DNA of 57,581 nt from an uncultured Eubacteriales bacterium. GTDB lineage: Bacteria; Bacillota; Clostridia; Oscillospirales; CAG-272. This document shows positions 41,635-50,973 of the stretch, piece by piece. The stretch lies in assembly GCA_900549725.1 (NCBI GenBank), contig URPL01000012.1, forward strand, positions 1 through 57,581, written 5' to 3'. The translations under genes and the position numbers were made by a program. How positions within the stretch are numbered: the first letter of the stretch is position 1; the number at the start of each line of letters is the position of its first letter. Under the pieces are notes generated by a model. It ran no database searches. It worked only from the letters and a program-made list of their open reading frames with translations, and was not told the origin of the DNA.

Positions 41635-44600
41635 TCAGGTTTCGTCGGATTGATTTGATTCTTCCGCAGGGGCGGCAGGCTGCGCTGCATCGCCCAACAT
41701 TGCTTTTTCACTGTCCGTCAGCTCAATTCCGAATCTTGCAAAGAGCTCGGCATTGGAATTTTGCTGATTTTCATAATATTCAATCTCGGTATAATCATCT
41801 TCGGGCTGCACGGGAATTTCCTGCGTTTCTTCCAGCTCGGGAAAGAGCTGCTGCGCCGATGCATCGGGATCCCGCCGCAGCTTTTCCAGCACCCTTGAAT
41901 TCTCCGACTGTGCCGCTAAATCTTCCTCAAGCAGCGTCTGCAGCGGGGCATCGTCCTCCTGCGCGATCATAGAAAGCACACGGGAAAGATCCGGCACGCC
42001 GTCTTTGACGGGAACGGTTTGTATTTCCGCCGTCGGCGTGGGGGCTGTCGGCTCTTCGTCAGGCTGCGTTTGCCCGTTCGCGGCGGAAGCGGCTGCAGCA
42101 TCCGCAGCGGCTCCGACACGCTGCTTTGTTTCCGCCCGCTGCAGCGGCAGCTCACGGATACGGTCGCAATTATCGATCAGATGTTTGCACAGTGCCGCAA
42201 GCAAGGCAAATACCGCAGCCGCGCCGAGAATCCACAACAAAAGATACGGCGGAAAGCGCACAATGCCAAAGCGCTGCCCGAGCGGCTGATACATAAAGAA
42301 CAGCAGAAAAATCTCCGCGATCACCGCAACCGTCGCCACCTGAATGCCGTTGATTTTGAAACCGGGGCGCAGGTCGCGCCGCTCCTGCTTGACAATAAAC
42401 AGGAAAATCAGCTGCTGCACCGACCAATATAAAAACGAGGCACTGAGCAGCTGGGCAGGCAAAAGCGCGGGGTAAAACAGCTTAAGCCCCGCAAGCAAAG
42501 CCGCGCTGCATGCCGTCCAGACCAGGGCATAAAGCAGCGAGGAAAGCATAATATTCTTCGGCTGCTGCAGCCGTCTTTGCGTTTGCGCCGGAATACGTAA
42601 AATGGAAGCGTCCGCCGTTTCAAAACAGATGATCATCACGGTAAGAAAATCCAGCAAAAGACCGGAGAAAGCAATTTGCACCGCATCCATGACCACAGAG
42701 CCGCTTAGAATACCAAACAGCACCATCGCAAGCCTTGCCAAGGAGGACGGAATCAAATAATAGAGTACATGCAAAAGATTTTGCTCAATGGAGCGCGCCG
42801 CCGTCAGCGCCTCCATCAGCGCTGCAAAGCCGCCGTTTCCGTTTTCATCCGCTTCGGACAAAATAACATCCGCGCGATCTTTCAGAACCTCACAGCCAAT
42901 GCGCGAAGCGGATTCCGCAATCCCCCCGGGGGTGATTTCACTTTCCACGGGAATAATATGATTTTTGGCGCGGTCGGACAGAGTTACATTCTGCGCAAAG
43001 GAAACGTCCGCAGCCTCCATGGGCGCGAGATCCTCCATGGTTTTCCCGAGATATCCGACCGTCTCACCCTGTCGTTGCAGATCACGGATCACCGCGCAGC
43101 GCTGCCCGGGCGCAAGATCGGTATAAACGCGCAAATTTCCGGCGTCCATAAAGTTCATGGCTGGATCGTTTTCGGCATATTGTCTGCCGGTGATGCATTG
43201 CTCTGCACCTTCCGCAATTCCTATCTTCTGTGCAAAAGCGATGCTGTCGTCTTCGTTTTCATCAAAGAGAACAACCTTGATATTCTCGCGTTTGCAGCGG
43301 CTTATGAGCTGCCCGACATCGGCAAGCAGCGGAACGCGGAACGCCAAAAATCCTTCAAATACCATATCGGACTGATACATCGGCGCATATTCTGCGCGCG
43401 CCGTCTGCACATCGTTTGTCGCAATGGCTACAACAGTATACGCCTGCGCGGAAAGAGTATGACAGCTTTCCCGCAGCTTTGCCATGCGCCTTTCCGAAAG
43501 CTCCGTCGCCCCTTCCCCGTCGCGGTAATAGCGGCAGCGGGAAAGGATCTGCTCGGGCCTGCCCCGCACAACTGCGGTAAACCCGGTGCTGCTCCCGCGC
43601 ACAAGCGCCATATCAAACAGGCTGATATCTCCGTCGGCACGCACATACTGCACCAGGGGAAACCGACGGTCAAGATCAATATTATAAAGCCCGAGGCTGC
43701 GCGCCGCAGAAAGGATTGCAAGCGCCTCCTGCCCAAGGGCTGCGCTTTGACCGCCGCTTGTCACACGCTCCATGCCGTAGCAGCCCGTAGACACAACGCC
43801 CAGCCGAATCACGCGCTCAAGCGTTGAGCGATACCGCGTATCGGCAACGCGGTAAAGTCTGCTCGGCGTACAGACATAATCAATCGTCTGCACCCGCGTT
43901 GTGAGGACGCCGCGGCGCGGGATGATTACCGTCGTCAGCCTTTTCAAGCGATCAATTGCGCCGGGGCACCTGATCATTGCGCCCGTGTTGATATCTCTGT
44001 GTTTTTTGATCGTCGAATAAACGCCGCAGGCGACCACCACCGTACAAAATGCGGAAAACATTTCGCCCATGCAGCTCACCGCATAGGTCATTGCGTTGAG
44101 AAAAGAGGAAAACAGCGCTTCCCCGCTGCGCGCCAGCGCAAGCTGGAGCACCACCAGCAAAAATACAACGACGATCAGGCTCAGCGAAAGATTCTTTCCG
44201 TATTTGCGGAACATCCGCTCGTGCGGCATTGCCGCACGCGGTACGGTAACATCCGTTTTTCCCGCCGTGCGGCACACCATGCAGCGCGCCCCGGTTGCCG
44301 TAACCGCCGCCGCGCAGCTGCCCTGCATAACGACGCTCTCGCCGTAGAGCATATTTGCCGCGGAATACGGTGTCCCTGTCGGCTGCTGCCGCAGCGTCAG
44401 ATCCGCCATTTTATGTACTGCGGTTCTGTCCTCCCCGTCACAAAACACGGCGCTCTCATCTACGCAAAGCCCGTCGCTTTGCACCAGGCGGCAATCCGCA
44501 GGAACCAAATCCCCCTGCCCAAGATAAATAATATCTCCGGGGACAAGGCGCGCAGGCTCCGTCAAAAAAAGCTTGCCCTGCCGCACGACATGCGTCAAAG

Positions 44601-44946
44601 AAAGCGTATCGCGCTCCATATTTTCCAGCACCCGCTCCGAGCGGAACAACACAAGCACCACAATCAGCATATGCACAAGAACGATCATCGCCAGCATAAG
44701 CGAATTGGAATCGGCACCGAATGCATATCCGATCAGCGCGGTAATAAGCAGTAAAATTGCCGTGAAATCCAGCAGAATATGACGCAGGCTGCGATAAAAA
44801 GCAACACGGGAGATCGGATGCAGACGATTTTTGCCGTATTTGGCAAGCCGTTTCTGCGCCTCTTTATGGGAAAGCCCACCCGATGCATCCGTGCGCAGAC
44901 GGTTAAGCGTCTGCGCAATGCTTTGCGTATACCAGGATCCCTTCAA
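41635..44946 (-). CDS. Catalytically degenerate P-type ATPase homologue with acidic tail
   Basis: 1103-residue protein with the full architecture of a P2-type cation ATPase (N-terminal domain, A domain, P and N domains, about ten membrane helices) but without its catalytic residues. The phosphorylation motif DKTGTLT is replaced by IPRRGVLTT (342-350); the TGES loop by FCDGED (168-173); the PEGL ion-site helix by MGEMFSAF (293-300); the KGA nucleotide motif by RGRPE (461-465); DPPR by FRVPLL (536-541); and GDGVND by GKTMED (634-639). The last 165 residues are acidic, Gln/Pro-rich and probably disordered. The start is TTG. A regulatory or scaffolding role is inferred. Neighbours are a ClpE-type ATPase and an LD-carboxypeptidase. 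Confidence 0.88.
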   Translation of the reverse strand: MKGSWYTQSIAQTLNRLRTDASGGLSHKEAQKRLAKYGKNRLHPISRVAFYRSLRHILLDFTAILLLITALIGYAFGADSNSLMLAMIVLVHMLIVVLVLFRSERVLENMERDTLSLTHVVRQGKLFLTEPARLVPGDIIYLGQGDLVPADCRLVQSDGLCVDESAVFCDGEDRTAVHKMADLTLRQQPTGTPYSAANMLYGESVVMQGSCAAAVTATGARCMVCRTAGKTDVTVPRAAMPHERMFRKYGKNLSLSLIVVVFLLVVLQLALARSGEALFSSFLNAMTYAVSCMGEMFSAFCTVVVACGVYSTIKKHRDINTGAMIRCPGAIDRLKRLTTVIIPRRGVLTTRVQTIDYVCTPSRLYRVADTRYRSTLERVIRLGVVSTGCYGMERVTSGGQSAALGQEALAILSAARSLGLYNIDLDRRFPLVQYVRADGDISLFDMALVRGSSTGFTAVVRGRPEQILSRCRYYRDGEGATELSERRMAKLRESCHTLSAQAYTVVAIATNDVQTARAEYAPMYQSDMVFEGFLAFRVPLLADVGQLISRCKRENIKVVLFDENEDDSIAFAQKIGIAEGAEQCITGRQYAENDPAMNFMDAGNLRVYTDLAPGQRCAVIRDLQRQGETVGYLGKTMEDLAPMEAADVSFAQNVTLSDRAKNHIIPVESEITPGGIAESASRIGCEVLKDRADVILSEADENGNGGFAALMEALTAARSIEQNLLHVLYYLIPSSLARLAMVLFGILSGSVVMDAVQIAFSGLLLDFLTVMIICFETADASILRIPAQTQRRLQQPKNIMLSSLLYALVWTACSAALLAGLKLFYPALLPAQLLSASFLYWSVQQLIFLFIVKQERRDLRPGFKINGIQVATVAVIAEIFLLFFMYQPLGQRFGIVRFPPYLLLWILGAAAVFALLAALCKHLIDNCDRIRELPLQRAETKQRVGAAADAAAASAANGQTQPDEEPTAPTPTAEIQTVPVKDGVPDLSRVLSMIAQEDDAPLQTLLEEDLAAQSENSRVLEKLRRDPDASAQQLFPELEETQEIPVQPEDDYTEIEYYENQQNSNAELFARFGIELTDSEKAMLGDAAQPAAPAEESNQSDET

Positions 44947-44991
44947 AATGCAAGTCCATTCCTTTCCACAGTCTGATAGTCCGATGCGCGC

Positions 44992-47361
44992 TCAGGCGTT
45001 TGTTTCGCTTTCCTCCGCGCCATCCCCGAAGACCAAATGCTCCGCTCCGGTTTCATCCTTTTTCACGATGAGATAGATGGTGCGAATGCCGTTTTGATAC
45101 TGCGCAATGATGCGCTTTGCAATCTCATCCTCCACATGCGTCTGCAGATAGCGGCGCAAATTACGCGCGCCGTATTTGACGCTGAAGGAAGCATGCGCAA
45201 GATACCGCAGCACCGCATCGGTGTAAAGAAGCGTGATATCCTTATCCAAAAGATTCTCCACAAGCTGCGAAAGCATGATGCGGCAGATAGAAACAAAATC
45301 TTCCTCATCGAGATGGCGGAAGGTGATGATCTCATCCACACGATTGATAAATTCCGGCCGCAAAAATCCGAGCAGCGCCTTTTCCGTGCTTTCTTTTTGC
45401 AACGCGGAATAGGTTGCGCCGAATCCCGCGGTTTTCGCGCCGTTGTGCGCGCCGGCATTCGTCGTCATCACGATCACGGCGTTTTCAAAGCTGACCTCGC
45501 GGCCGTGCGCATCGGTAAGGCGGCCGGCATCCAAAATCTGCAAGAGAATATTGAGAACATCCGGATGCGCCTTTTCGATTTCATCAAACAGAATAACGGA
45601 ATACGGCTTGCGGCGGATTTTTTCCGTCAGCTGCCCCGCCTCATCATATCCGACATAGCCGGGAGGCGAGCCGATGAGCTTGGAAACGGAATGCTTTTCC
45701 ATAAACTCGGACATATCAAGCCGAATCAGCGCTTCAGGGCTTTGGAACAGCTCATTTGCAAGCTGCCGCACAAGCTCCGTTTTTCCGACCCCGGTCGGTC
45801 CTGCAAAAATAAAGGAAACGGGCTTGCGGACATATGACACACCCGTGCGGTTGCGCTTGATTGCGCGAACGACTGCATCCACCGCCTCGTCCTGACCGAC
45901 AATGTGCTCCTTTAAGCGCAGCATCAGGCGGTCGAGCCTCTCAAATTCATTTTCCGTGATACTGCTTGCGGGAATTCCCGTCCATACCTCGATCACATGA
46001 GCAAGATCCTCCACGCCAAGGGTAATCTCTTCGCGCTTTTTCTCCAGCTCTTCAATGCGCAGAGTATGCTGCATTTCGCTGCTCTTATGCTCGGCAAGCT
46101 GCTGATAGACCTGCTGCGGCGGTGCCTGTTCGTTTTTAATCTGTTCCTGCAGCACAGCCATTTCCGAGCGAATCAGCTCTCTTTGTGCCTGCACATCCTC
46201 AATTTCGCGGATCAGCGGAGAATGCAGCGCCACATAGGCACAAGCCTCATCCAAAAGGTCAATCGCCTTATCCGGCAGAAAACGGTCCTGAATATACCGC
46301 TCCGCCATAACCACGGCACGGCGGGCAATATCATCCGGAATGCGGATCCCGTGAAATTGCTCATAGTAGCCCTTGATGCCCTTCAGAATCTCAACACTGT
46401 CCCCGACGGACGGCTCCTCCACCAAAATCGGCTGAAAGCGGCGCTCCAGGGCAGAGTCCTTCTCGATATATTTACGGTATTCCGCAAGCGTGGTCGCGCC
46501 GATGACCTGGATTTCCCCGCGGGAGAGAGCGGGCTTTAAGATATTGGCGGCATTCATGCTGCCCTCGGCATCGCCCGCGCTTGCAATATTATGCACCTCA
46601 TCAATGACAAGAATTACATTGCCCTGCGCCTTGACCTCATCAATCAATCCCTTCATGCGGCTTTCAAACTGCCCGCGGAACTGCGTCCCGGCGACGATTG
46701 CCGTCAGATCGACAAGCTGGATTTCCTTGCCGCGCAGTTTCCCGGGGACGCTGCCGTTTGCAATTTCAATGGCAAGCGCCTCCGCAATCGCCGTTTTGCC
46801 GACGCCCGGCTCTCCGATAAGGCAGGGGTTGTTTTTTTGGCGGCGGCACAAAATCTGCATCATACGCGCAAGCTCACGTTCTCTGCCGACGATACGGTCC
46901 AGCTTTCCCTCTTTGGCTTTCTGCGTCAAATCCAGGCAATATGCGCTGAGATATTTGCGCTTGGCACGCCCTTTTCCCTGCGGTTCCTCCTGCTGCTTTG
47001 CCGCATCGCCGCGATCGGCGCCGGGGGCATTTTCCGGGCGATTTGCAAAGCTGCCGAAAAGTTTTCCGAAATCAATCGCAGGGGCGCGGCTGTCGCCGTT
47101 TTCCGCATCATCCTCGGCATCGCCCTGCGGCGTCTGCTCCGGGACCTGCCCGTTTTCACCGATCAGCCCCATCACCTCATCGTCAAGCTGCTCCAAGGAT
47201 TCGTCGTCGATCCCCATTTTTTTGAGAATATCATCCACCTGCTTGATACCGAGCTCTTTTGCGCAGCTCAGGCAGATTCCCTCATTGATTGTTTTATCGC
47301 CCTCGATCCGTGTCACATAGACAACGGCAAAGCGTTTATGGCATCGTGAGCAAAGTTCCAT
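44992..47361 (-). CDS. clpE: ClpE-type AAA+ unfoldase with N-terminal zinc finger
   Basis: Hsp100 ATPase that unfolds proteins for ClpP. The 789-residue protein has an N-terminal four-Cys zinc finger (Cys4, Cys7, Cys30, Cys33), an acidic linker, AAA module 1 (GEPGVGKTAIAEAL, VIDEVHNI), a middle UVR-like coiled coil, and AAA module 2 (GPTGVGKTELVRQL, LFDEIEKAHPDV, SPPGYVGYDEAGQLTE). KTAGFGA near the end of module 2 is a candidate ClpP-contact loop (VGF/IGF equivalent). The N-terminal double Clp_N repeats of ClpC are absent, favouring ClpE. No CtsR or McsAB genes lie beside it. AAAGGA precedes the ATG. Confidence 0.9.
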   Translation of the reverse strand: MELCSRCHKRFAVVYVTRIEGDKTINEGICLSCAKELGIKQVDDILKKMGIDDESLEQLDDEVMGLIGENGQVPEQTPQGDAEDDAENGDSRAPAIDFGKLFGSFANRPENAPGADRGDAAKQQEEPQGKGRAKRKYLSAYCLDLTQKAKEGKLDRIVGRERELARMMQILCRRQKNNPCLIGEPGVGKTAIAEALAIEIANGSVPGKLRGKEIQLVDLTAIVAGTQFRGQFESRMKGLIDEVKAQGNVILVIDEVHNIASAGDAEGSMNAANILKPALSRGEIQVIGATTLAEYRKYIEKDSALERRFQPILVEEPSVGDSVEILKGIKGYYEQFHGIRIPDDIARRAVVMAERYIQDRFLPDKAIDLLDEACAYVALHSPLIREIEDVQAQRELIRSEMAVLQEQIKNEQAPPQQVYQQLAEHKSSEMQHTLRIEELEKKREEITLGVEDLAHVIEVWTGIPASSITENEFERLDRLMLRLKEHIVGQDEAVDAVVRAIKRNRTGVSYVRKPVSFIFAGPTGVGKTELVRQLANELFQSPEALIRLDMSEFMEKHSVSKLIGSPPGYVGYDEAGQLTEKIRRKPYSVILFDEIEKAHPDVLNILLQILDAGRLTDAHGREVSFENAVIVMTTNAGAHNGAKTAGFGATYSALQKESTEKALLGFLRPEFINRVDEIITFRHLDEEDFVSICRIMLSQLVENLLDKDITLLYTDAVLRYLAHASFSVKYGARNLRRYLQTHVEDEIAKRIIAQYQNGIRTIYLIVKKDETGAEHLVFGDGAEESETNA

Positions 47362-47400
47362 AGTTTCAAAGTTCCTTTCCGTGAAAAATGCGATTGCGGT

Positions 47401-48108
47401 TCACCCGAGTAAAAAGGTGAAGAAGTTATATTCCGTCAGTGCGCGGAAAATTTTTGTCTTGGCGCCAAGGTCCGCCGGAAAAACCGATGCAAAATTTGCA
47501 CTGAGATACGGTAAAAACATAGAAAATACACAGCTGAGCACCCAACAGACAAGCACGCCGCCGACCGCGCCGCCGAAAAGTCCGAGCAGGTGATCCGCCT
47601 GGCGCAGCACCGGCAAATGCAAAAGACCGCCGATCAGACGGAACAAAAGCCCGAAGAGAAGCGACGCCGCCAAAAACAGCAGTAAAAAGGCGACTGCATA
47701 CGAAAGCTTTTCGGAAATCGGGTCGGCGACCGCCCGCGCAACCGCCGCGCCGACATCCCCGAAATGATCAGCCAAAAGCTGTGCCGTTTTTTCCTGAATT
47801 TGCGTCAGAGTTGCGGAAAAGGTGCGCAAAAAGTCGGTCAGAATATCCGGCTTTTCCTCCAAAACCTGTTCAACCGGCGCGCCGCCCGTTGCCCGTGTCA
47901 GGGCATCGGAAACAATTTTCTGCACACGCGGGCTGAAAAAAACGCGGTTGAGATAATCACCGAAGCGCCTGCAAAAGATCATTGCGGTGCCGAAGGAGCA
48001 CACGGCGCAAAGAATGCCCCGAATGCTGCGAAATAAGCCGCGCCGTGCACCGACGACCGCAAAAATCAGAATGAGTGCAACCAGTATTCCGTCCAGTAAA
48101 AAACCCAT
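47401..48108 (-). CDS. CvpA family membrane protein
   Basis: Four-helix inner-membrane protein of the CvpA/colicin V production family, in which a role at the cell envelope is known but not a molecular activity. The 235 residues begin with FLLDGILVALILIFAVVGARRGLFRS, given here as its first helix and turn, the family signature, and end in two further hydrophobic helices around LLHLPVLRQADHLLGLFGGA. AAGGAGGT gives a strong site for the ATG at 48108. It lies between the anchored propeller-like protein and clpE, closely spaced on both sides. Confidence 0.83.
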   Translation of the reverse strand: MGFLLDGILVALILIFAVVGARRGLFRSIRGILCAVCSFGTAMIFCRRFGDYLNRVFFSPRVQKIVSDALTRATGGAPVEQVLEEKPDILTDFLRTFSATLTQIQEKTAQLLADHFGDVGAAVARAVADPISEKLSYAVAFLLLFLAASLLFGLLFRLIGGLLHLPVLRQADHLLGLFGGAVGGVLVCWVLSCVFSMFLPYLSANFASVFPADLGAKTKIFRALTEYNFFTFLLG

Positions 48109-48118
48109 ACAGACCTCC

Positions 48119-49393
48119 TTATTCAGCCGTGCCGAAGAACAGAGCATCAATATCGATCAGCTCCGTCTTTTCCGGGAAACAGAGCAGCAGCTGCTTTTCA
48201 TCCACTGTCAGAATTCCCGTTCCGTTTACCGTTGCATCCCGATAGAGCACCTCCGTGCCGCGCAGCGAAATGCGGACGATCTGCCGCTCCAGCAATAAAT
48301 ACAGCGCATCGTTTGTAAAAGTATAGTCGGTAATCTCGCCGAGAATGCTTCCGTCAAACAATATTTTTCCCTCTTTGTCGAAAACAAGAACGGTATGCTC
48401 GCTGCCGACGACATTGCGGTTGACGGCATAAAAAGAATATTCACCGCAAAGCCCTGCCTTAACGGGAATTGCGCCGTCAAAGGAAACAAAGGCAGCCTGT
48501 GTGCCGTCCTTGGAAAAATAGCGCAGGCCGTCATCGCACAAAGCGGTAAATGTTCCGTCGGCGCGATAGCTCAGGGAGAGCACCATTACATCGTCAAGAG
48601 ATATTTCCGCAAGCTTTTCCTCTTCGCCCAGCCGGCAAACCAAAATCTGCGATTGCAGCGTGCCGCTTTGATCCGTTGCGCAGGCGGCAATCAGGAAATT
48701 CTGATTGTTGTCGCAAATTGCCGTATCCATTACAAATTTATCCGGTGAAAACCATTGATAAAGCGGGGAAAAATCGCTGCCGTAAATTGTGACGCTCGAG
48801 CGATATTCCTTGGTTTTGGAAACGATTGCATATATGCCGCTTCTGTTCATGCTTGCCGAAGAAATCTCATAGTCAAGCGTTTCCTCGTGCAGCTTTGAGA
48901 GAGAATTATAAATGCGGTAGGTCGGCCCGCCTGTGTTATAGCAAAGAATAAACTGGTCACTTGCAAGCAGATTCGGATTGGAAAAATGCTGCGTAACGCT
49001 TAAAATATTGTCGCCGCTGAGATCATAGATCTGCAGCGAATCGCTGTCCGCAACGGCGATGGAACCCTTATAGATAACCGTGCTGCTGATGGAGGAGGAA
49101 TCATATTTGATAATGCTTTCATCAGTGCGCTGCGGGTTGCGTGTATCAATATACCGCAAAAAGAAGCGGAAATTCTCTATGGTTATGCTTTCCCGATAAA
49201 AGGTGAACATAAACAAGACAAAAACGACCAGGCAAAGAACGCCGACATATTTTGCAACACGGAAACGATTACTGATGCGCAGATAAAACCGATTGATCGG
49301 GCGCTGCGGCTTTTGCGGCTGCTGCGGCGGTGTCGCTTGCCCTGCATCTGTTTGCAGCGGTGTTTGTTTTGTCTGTTTTTTTCGCAAAGGCAT
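48119..49393 (-). CDS. Membrane-anchored beta-propeller-like protein (DUF5711-like)
   Basis: 424-residue protein with a Gln/Pro-rich basic cytoplasmic head (residues 1-45), one membrane helix (VAKYVGVLCLVVFVLFMFTF) and a large outer domain of repeated blades such as GSIAVADSDSLQIYDLSGD, DEKQLLLCFPEKTELI and FVSFDGAIPVKAGL. The repeats fit a seven- or eight-bladed propeller, and I believe it matches the clostridial DUF5711 group, though this was not checked. The function is unknown. It is between truA and cvpA in one transcript. Confidence 0.72.
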   Translation of the reverse strand: MPLRKKQTKQTPLQTDAGQATPPQQPQKPQRPINRFYLRISNRFRVAKYVGVLCLVVFVLFMFTFYRESITIENFRFFLRYIDTRNPQRTDESIIKYDSSSISSTVIYKGSIAVADSDSLQIYDLSGDNILSVTQHFSNPNLLASDQFILCYNTGGPTYRIYNSLSKLHEETLDYEISSASMNRSGIYAIVSKTKEYRSSVTIYGSDFSPLYQWFSPDKFVMDTAICDNNQNFLIAACATDQSGTLQSQILVCRLGEEEKLAEISLDDVMVLSLSYRADGTFTALCDDGLRYFSKDGTQAAFVSFDGAIPVKAGLCGEYSFYAVNRNVVGSEHTVLVFDKEGKILFDGSILGEITDYTFTNDALYLLLERQIVRISLRGTEVLYRDATVNGTGILTVDEKQLLLCFPEKTELIDIDALFFGTAE

Positions 49394-49408
49394 ATGAGGC
49401 GCCCCCTT

Positions 49409-50167
49409 TCATTCCTGCAGACTGCGATACCGCACTTCTTCCAAATAGAGTCCCTGCGGCGGCGCCGTCATACCGGCTGCCGCGCGGTTTCTTTGCTCCA
49501 CAATTTCACAAACGGAATCGGCAGGCCGTTTTCCCGCACCGATTTCAAAAAGCGTTCCCGCCAAAATGCGCACCATGTTATAAAGAAAGCCGTCGGCGGT
49601 AACGCGCAGGCGGAGCAGCCCGTCCGTTTCCGTAACATCAAAGGAAAAAACAGTGCGCACGGTATCTTCTTTGTCGCACGCCCCCGCGGCAAAAGAGCGA
49701 AAATCCCGCCTGCCGCACAGCGCCTTTGCCGCAAACTGCATTTTTGCAACATCCAGCGGCGTGCGCACATGCCAGCAAAGCCCCTGCAAAAAAACATGCG
49801 GCACCGGGCGGTTCCAAATCAGATACAGATATGTTTTGCTCTTAACATCATAGCGCACATGAAACTCGGGCGCTACCTGGGTGCACCACCGAACTGCGAT
49901 ATCCTGCGGCAGATGCGCATTGAGCGCCTGCGGCAAAGCCGGCGCCGCAAAGCGCGGCACATCGCCCGCATCTTCAAAGCTCAGGCGAAAATCAAGCGCG
50001 TGCACGCCCGCGTCCGTACGGCTGCAGCCCTTGACGGGCAGGCGTTTTCCATATAAAACTTCAATGGCGTCCTGCACCTTTTCCTGCACGGAGACGCCGT
50101 TTTTCTGCACCTGAAATCCGCAATAAGCGGTGCCGCGATATTGCAGCGAGAGCAAATACTTTGTCAT
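49409..50167 (-). CDS. truA: tRNA pseudouridine synthase A
   Basis: Makes pseudouridine at positions 38-40 of tRNA anticodon stems. The 252-residue product has the catalytic Asp in GCSRTDAGVHALDF, the N-terminal YRGTAYCGFQVQKNG, the segment FLYNMVRILAGTL, and normal family length. The ATG at 50167 overlaps the ecfT stop (ATGA) and has CGGAG upstream; an upstream extension is only the ecfT shadow. ecfA1-ecfA2-ecfT-truA order matches the end of the large ribosomal gene block in B. subtilis, but here the ribosomal genes are missing. Confidence 0.96.
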   Translation of the reverse strand: MTKYLLSLQYRGTAYCGFQVQKNGVSVQEKVQDAIEVLYGKRLPVKGCSRTDAGVHALDFRLSFEDAGDVPRFAAPALPQALNAHLPQDIAVRWCTQVAPEFHVRYDVKSKTYLYLIWNRPVPHVFLQGLCWHVRTPLDVAKMQFAAKALCGRRDFRSFAAGACDKEDTVRTVFSFDVTETDGLLRLRVTADGFLYNMVRILAGTLFEIGAGKRPADSVCEIVEQRNRAAAGMTAPPQGLYLEEVRYRSLQE

Positions 50168-50973
50168 AACCCAAAACTCCGAAGCAAAATCAAGCCGCCG
50201 CAGAACAAAAGCATGGCACAAAGGAAGAAAACATCAGCCGCATGCATGCGGAGCGACCGCATTTTTGTGCGCCCTTCTCCGCCGCGATAGCAGCGGCACT
50301 CCATTGCAACGGCAAGCTCGTCTGCACGGTAAATCGCACTGATAAACAGCGGCACCAAAATCGGAATCAGGGCTTTAATACGGTGCAAAAGGTTGCCGCT
50401 TTCAAAATCGGCACCGCGGGACTTCTGTGCGTTCATAATCTTATCCGTTTCCTCTGTCAAAAGCGGAATAAAGCGCAGGGCAATGGTCATCATCATTGCA
50501 AATTCATGCACGGGAAGATGCAGCTTTTTCAGCGGGGCCAAAAGCGCCTCGATTCCGTCGGTCAGAAGAATGGGGGAGGTGGTATAGGTCAGCAAAACAC
50601 CGGACCCGATTACAAGCGTGAGAATCCGAATCAGCATAAAGACGGCATATTCGATTCCCTCGCGATAAATTTTGATAAATCTCCAGGAAAACAGCAGCGT
50701 TTGTCCGCTCGTCCAAAACACATTGATCGCCGCCGTAAAGAGGATGATCACGATCAGCGGCTTCATGCCCCGCAAAATCACGCGAAACGGCAGGCGGCTG
50801 AGCACGATCAGCGCCGCGGAAAAAATCAGGAGCGCCGCATAGCCGAAATATCCTTTTGCCAAAAAAACCGCAACGATAAAGCACAGCTCTGCGATAATTT
50901 TCGTGCGCGGATCAAGACGGTGCAAAAGCGAATTGCCGGGGAAATACTGCCCCAGAGTGATATCTTTAAGCAT
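50164..50973 (-). CDS. ecfT: ECF transporter transmembrane component EcfT
   Basis: Shared membrane scaffold of group II energy-coupling factor vitamin importers. The 269-residue product has about five hydrophobic helices and the two coupling motifs in the long cytoplasmic helices: NAQKSRGADFESGN (ARG-type motif 1) and MECRCYRGGEGRT (motif 2). The ATG at 50973 lies within the end of ecfA2 with AGGTG nearby. No S component is encoded in the window, so it must serve substrate-binding subunits located elsewhere. Confidence 0.94.
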   Translation of the reverse strand: MLKDITLGQYFPGNSLLHRLDPRTKIIAELCFIVAVFLAKGYFGYAALLIFSAALIVLSRLPFRVILRGMKPLIVIILFTAAINVFWTSGQTLLFSWRFIKIYREGIEYAVFMLIRILTLVIGSGVLLTYTTSPILLTDGIEALLAPLKKLHLPVHEFAMMMTIALRFIPLLTEETDKIMNAQKSRGADFESGNLLHRIKALIPILVPLFISAIYRADELAVAMECRCYRGGEGRTKMRSLRMHAADVFFLCAMLLFCGGLILLRSFGL

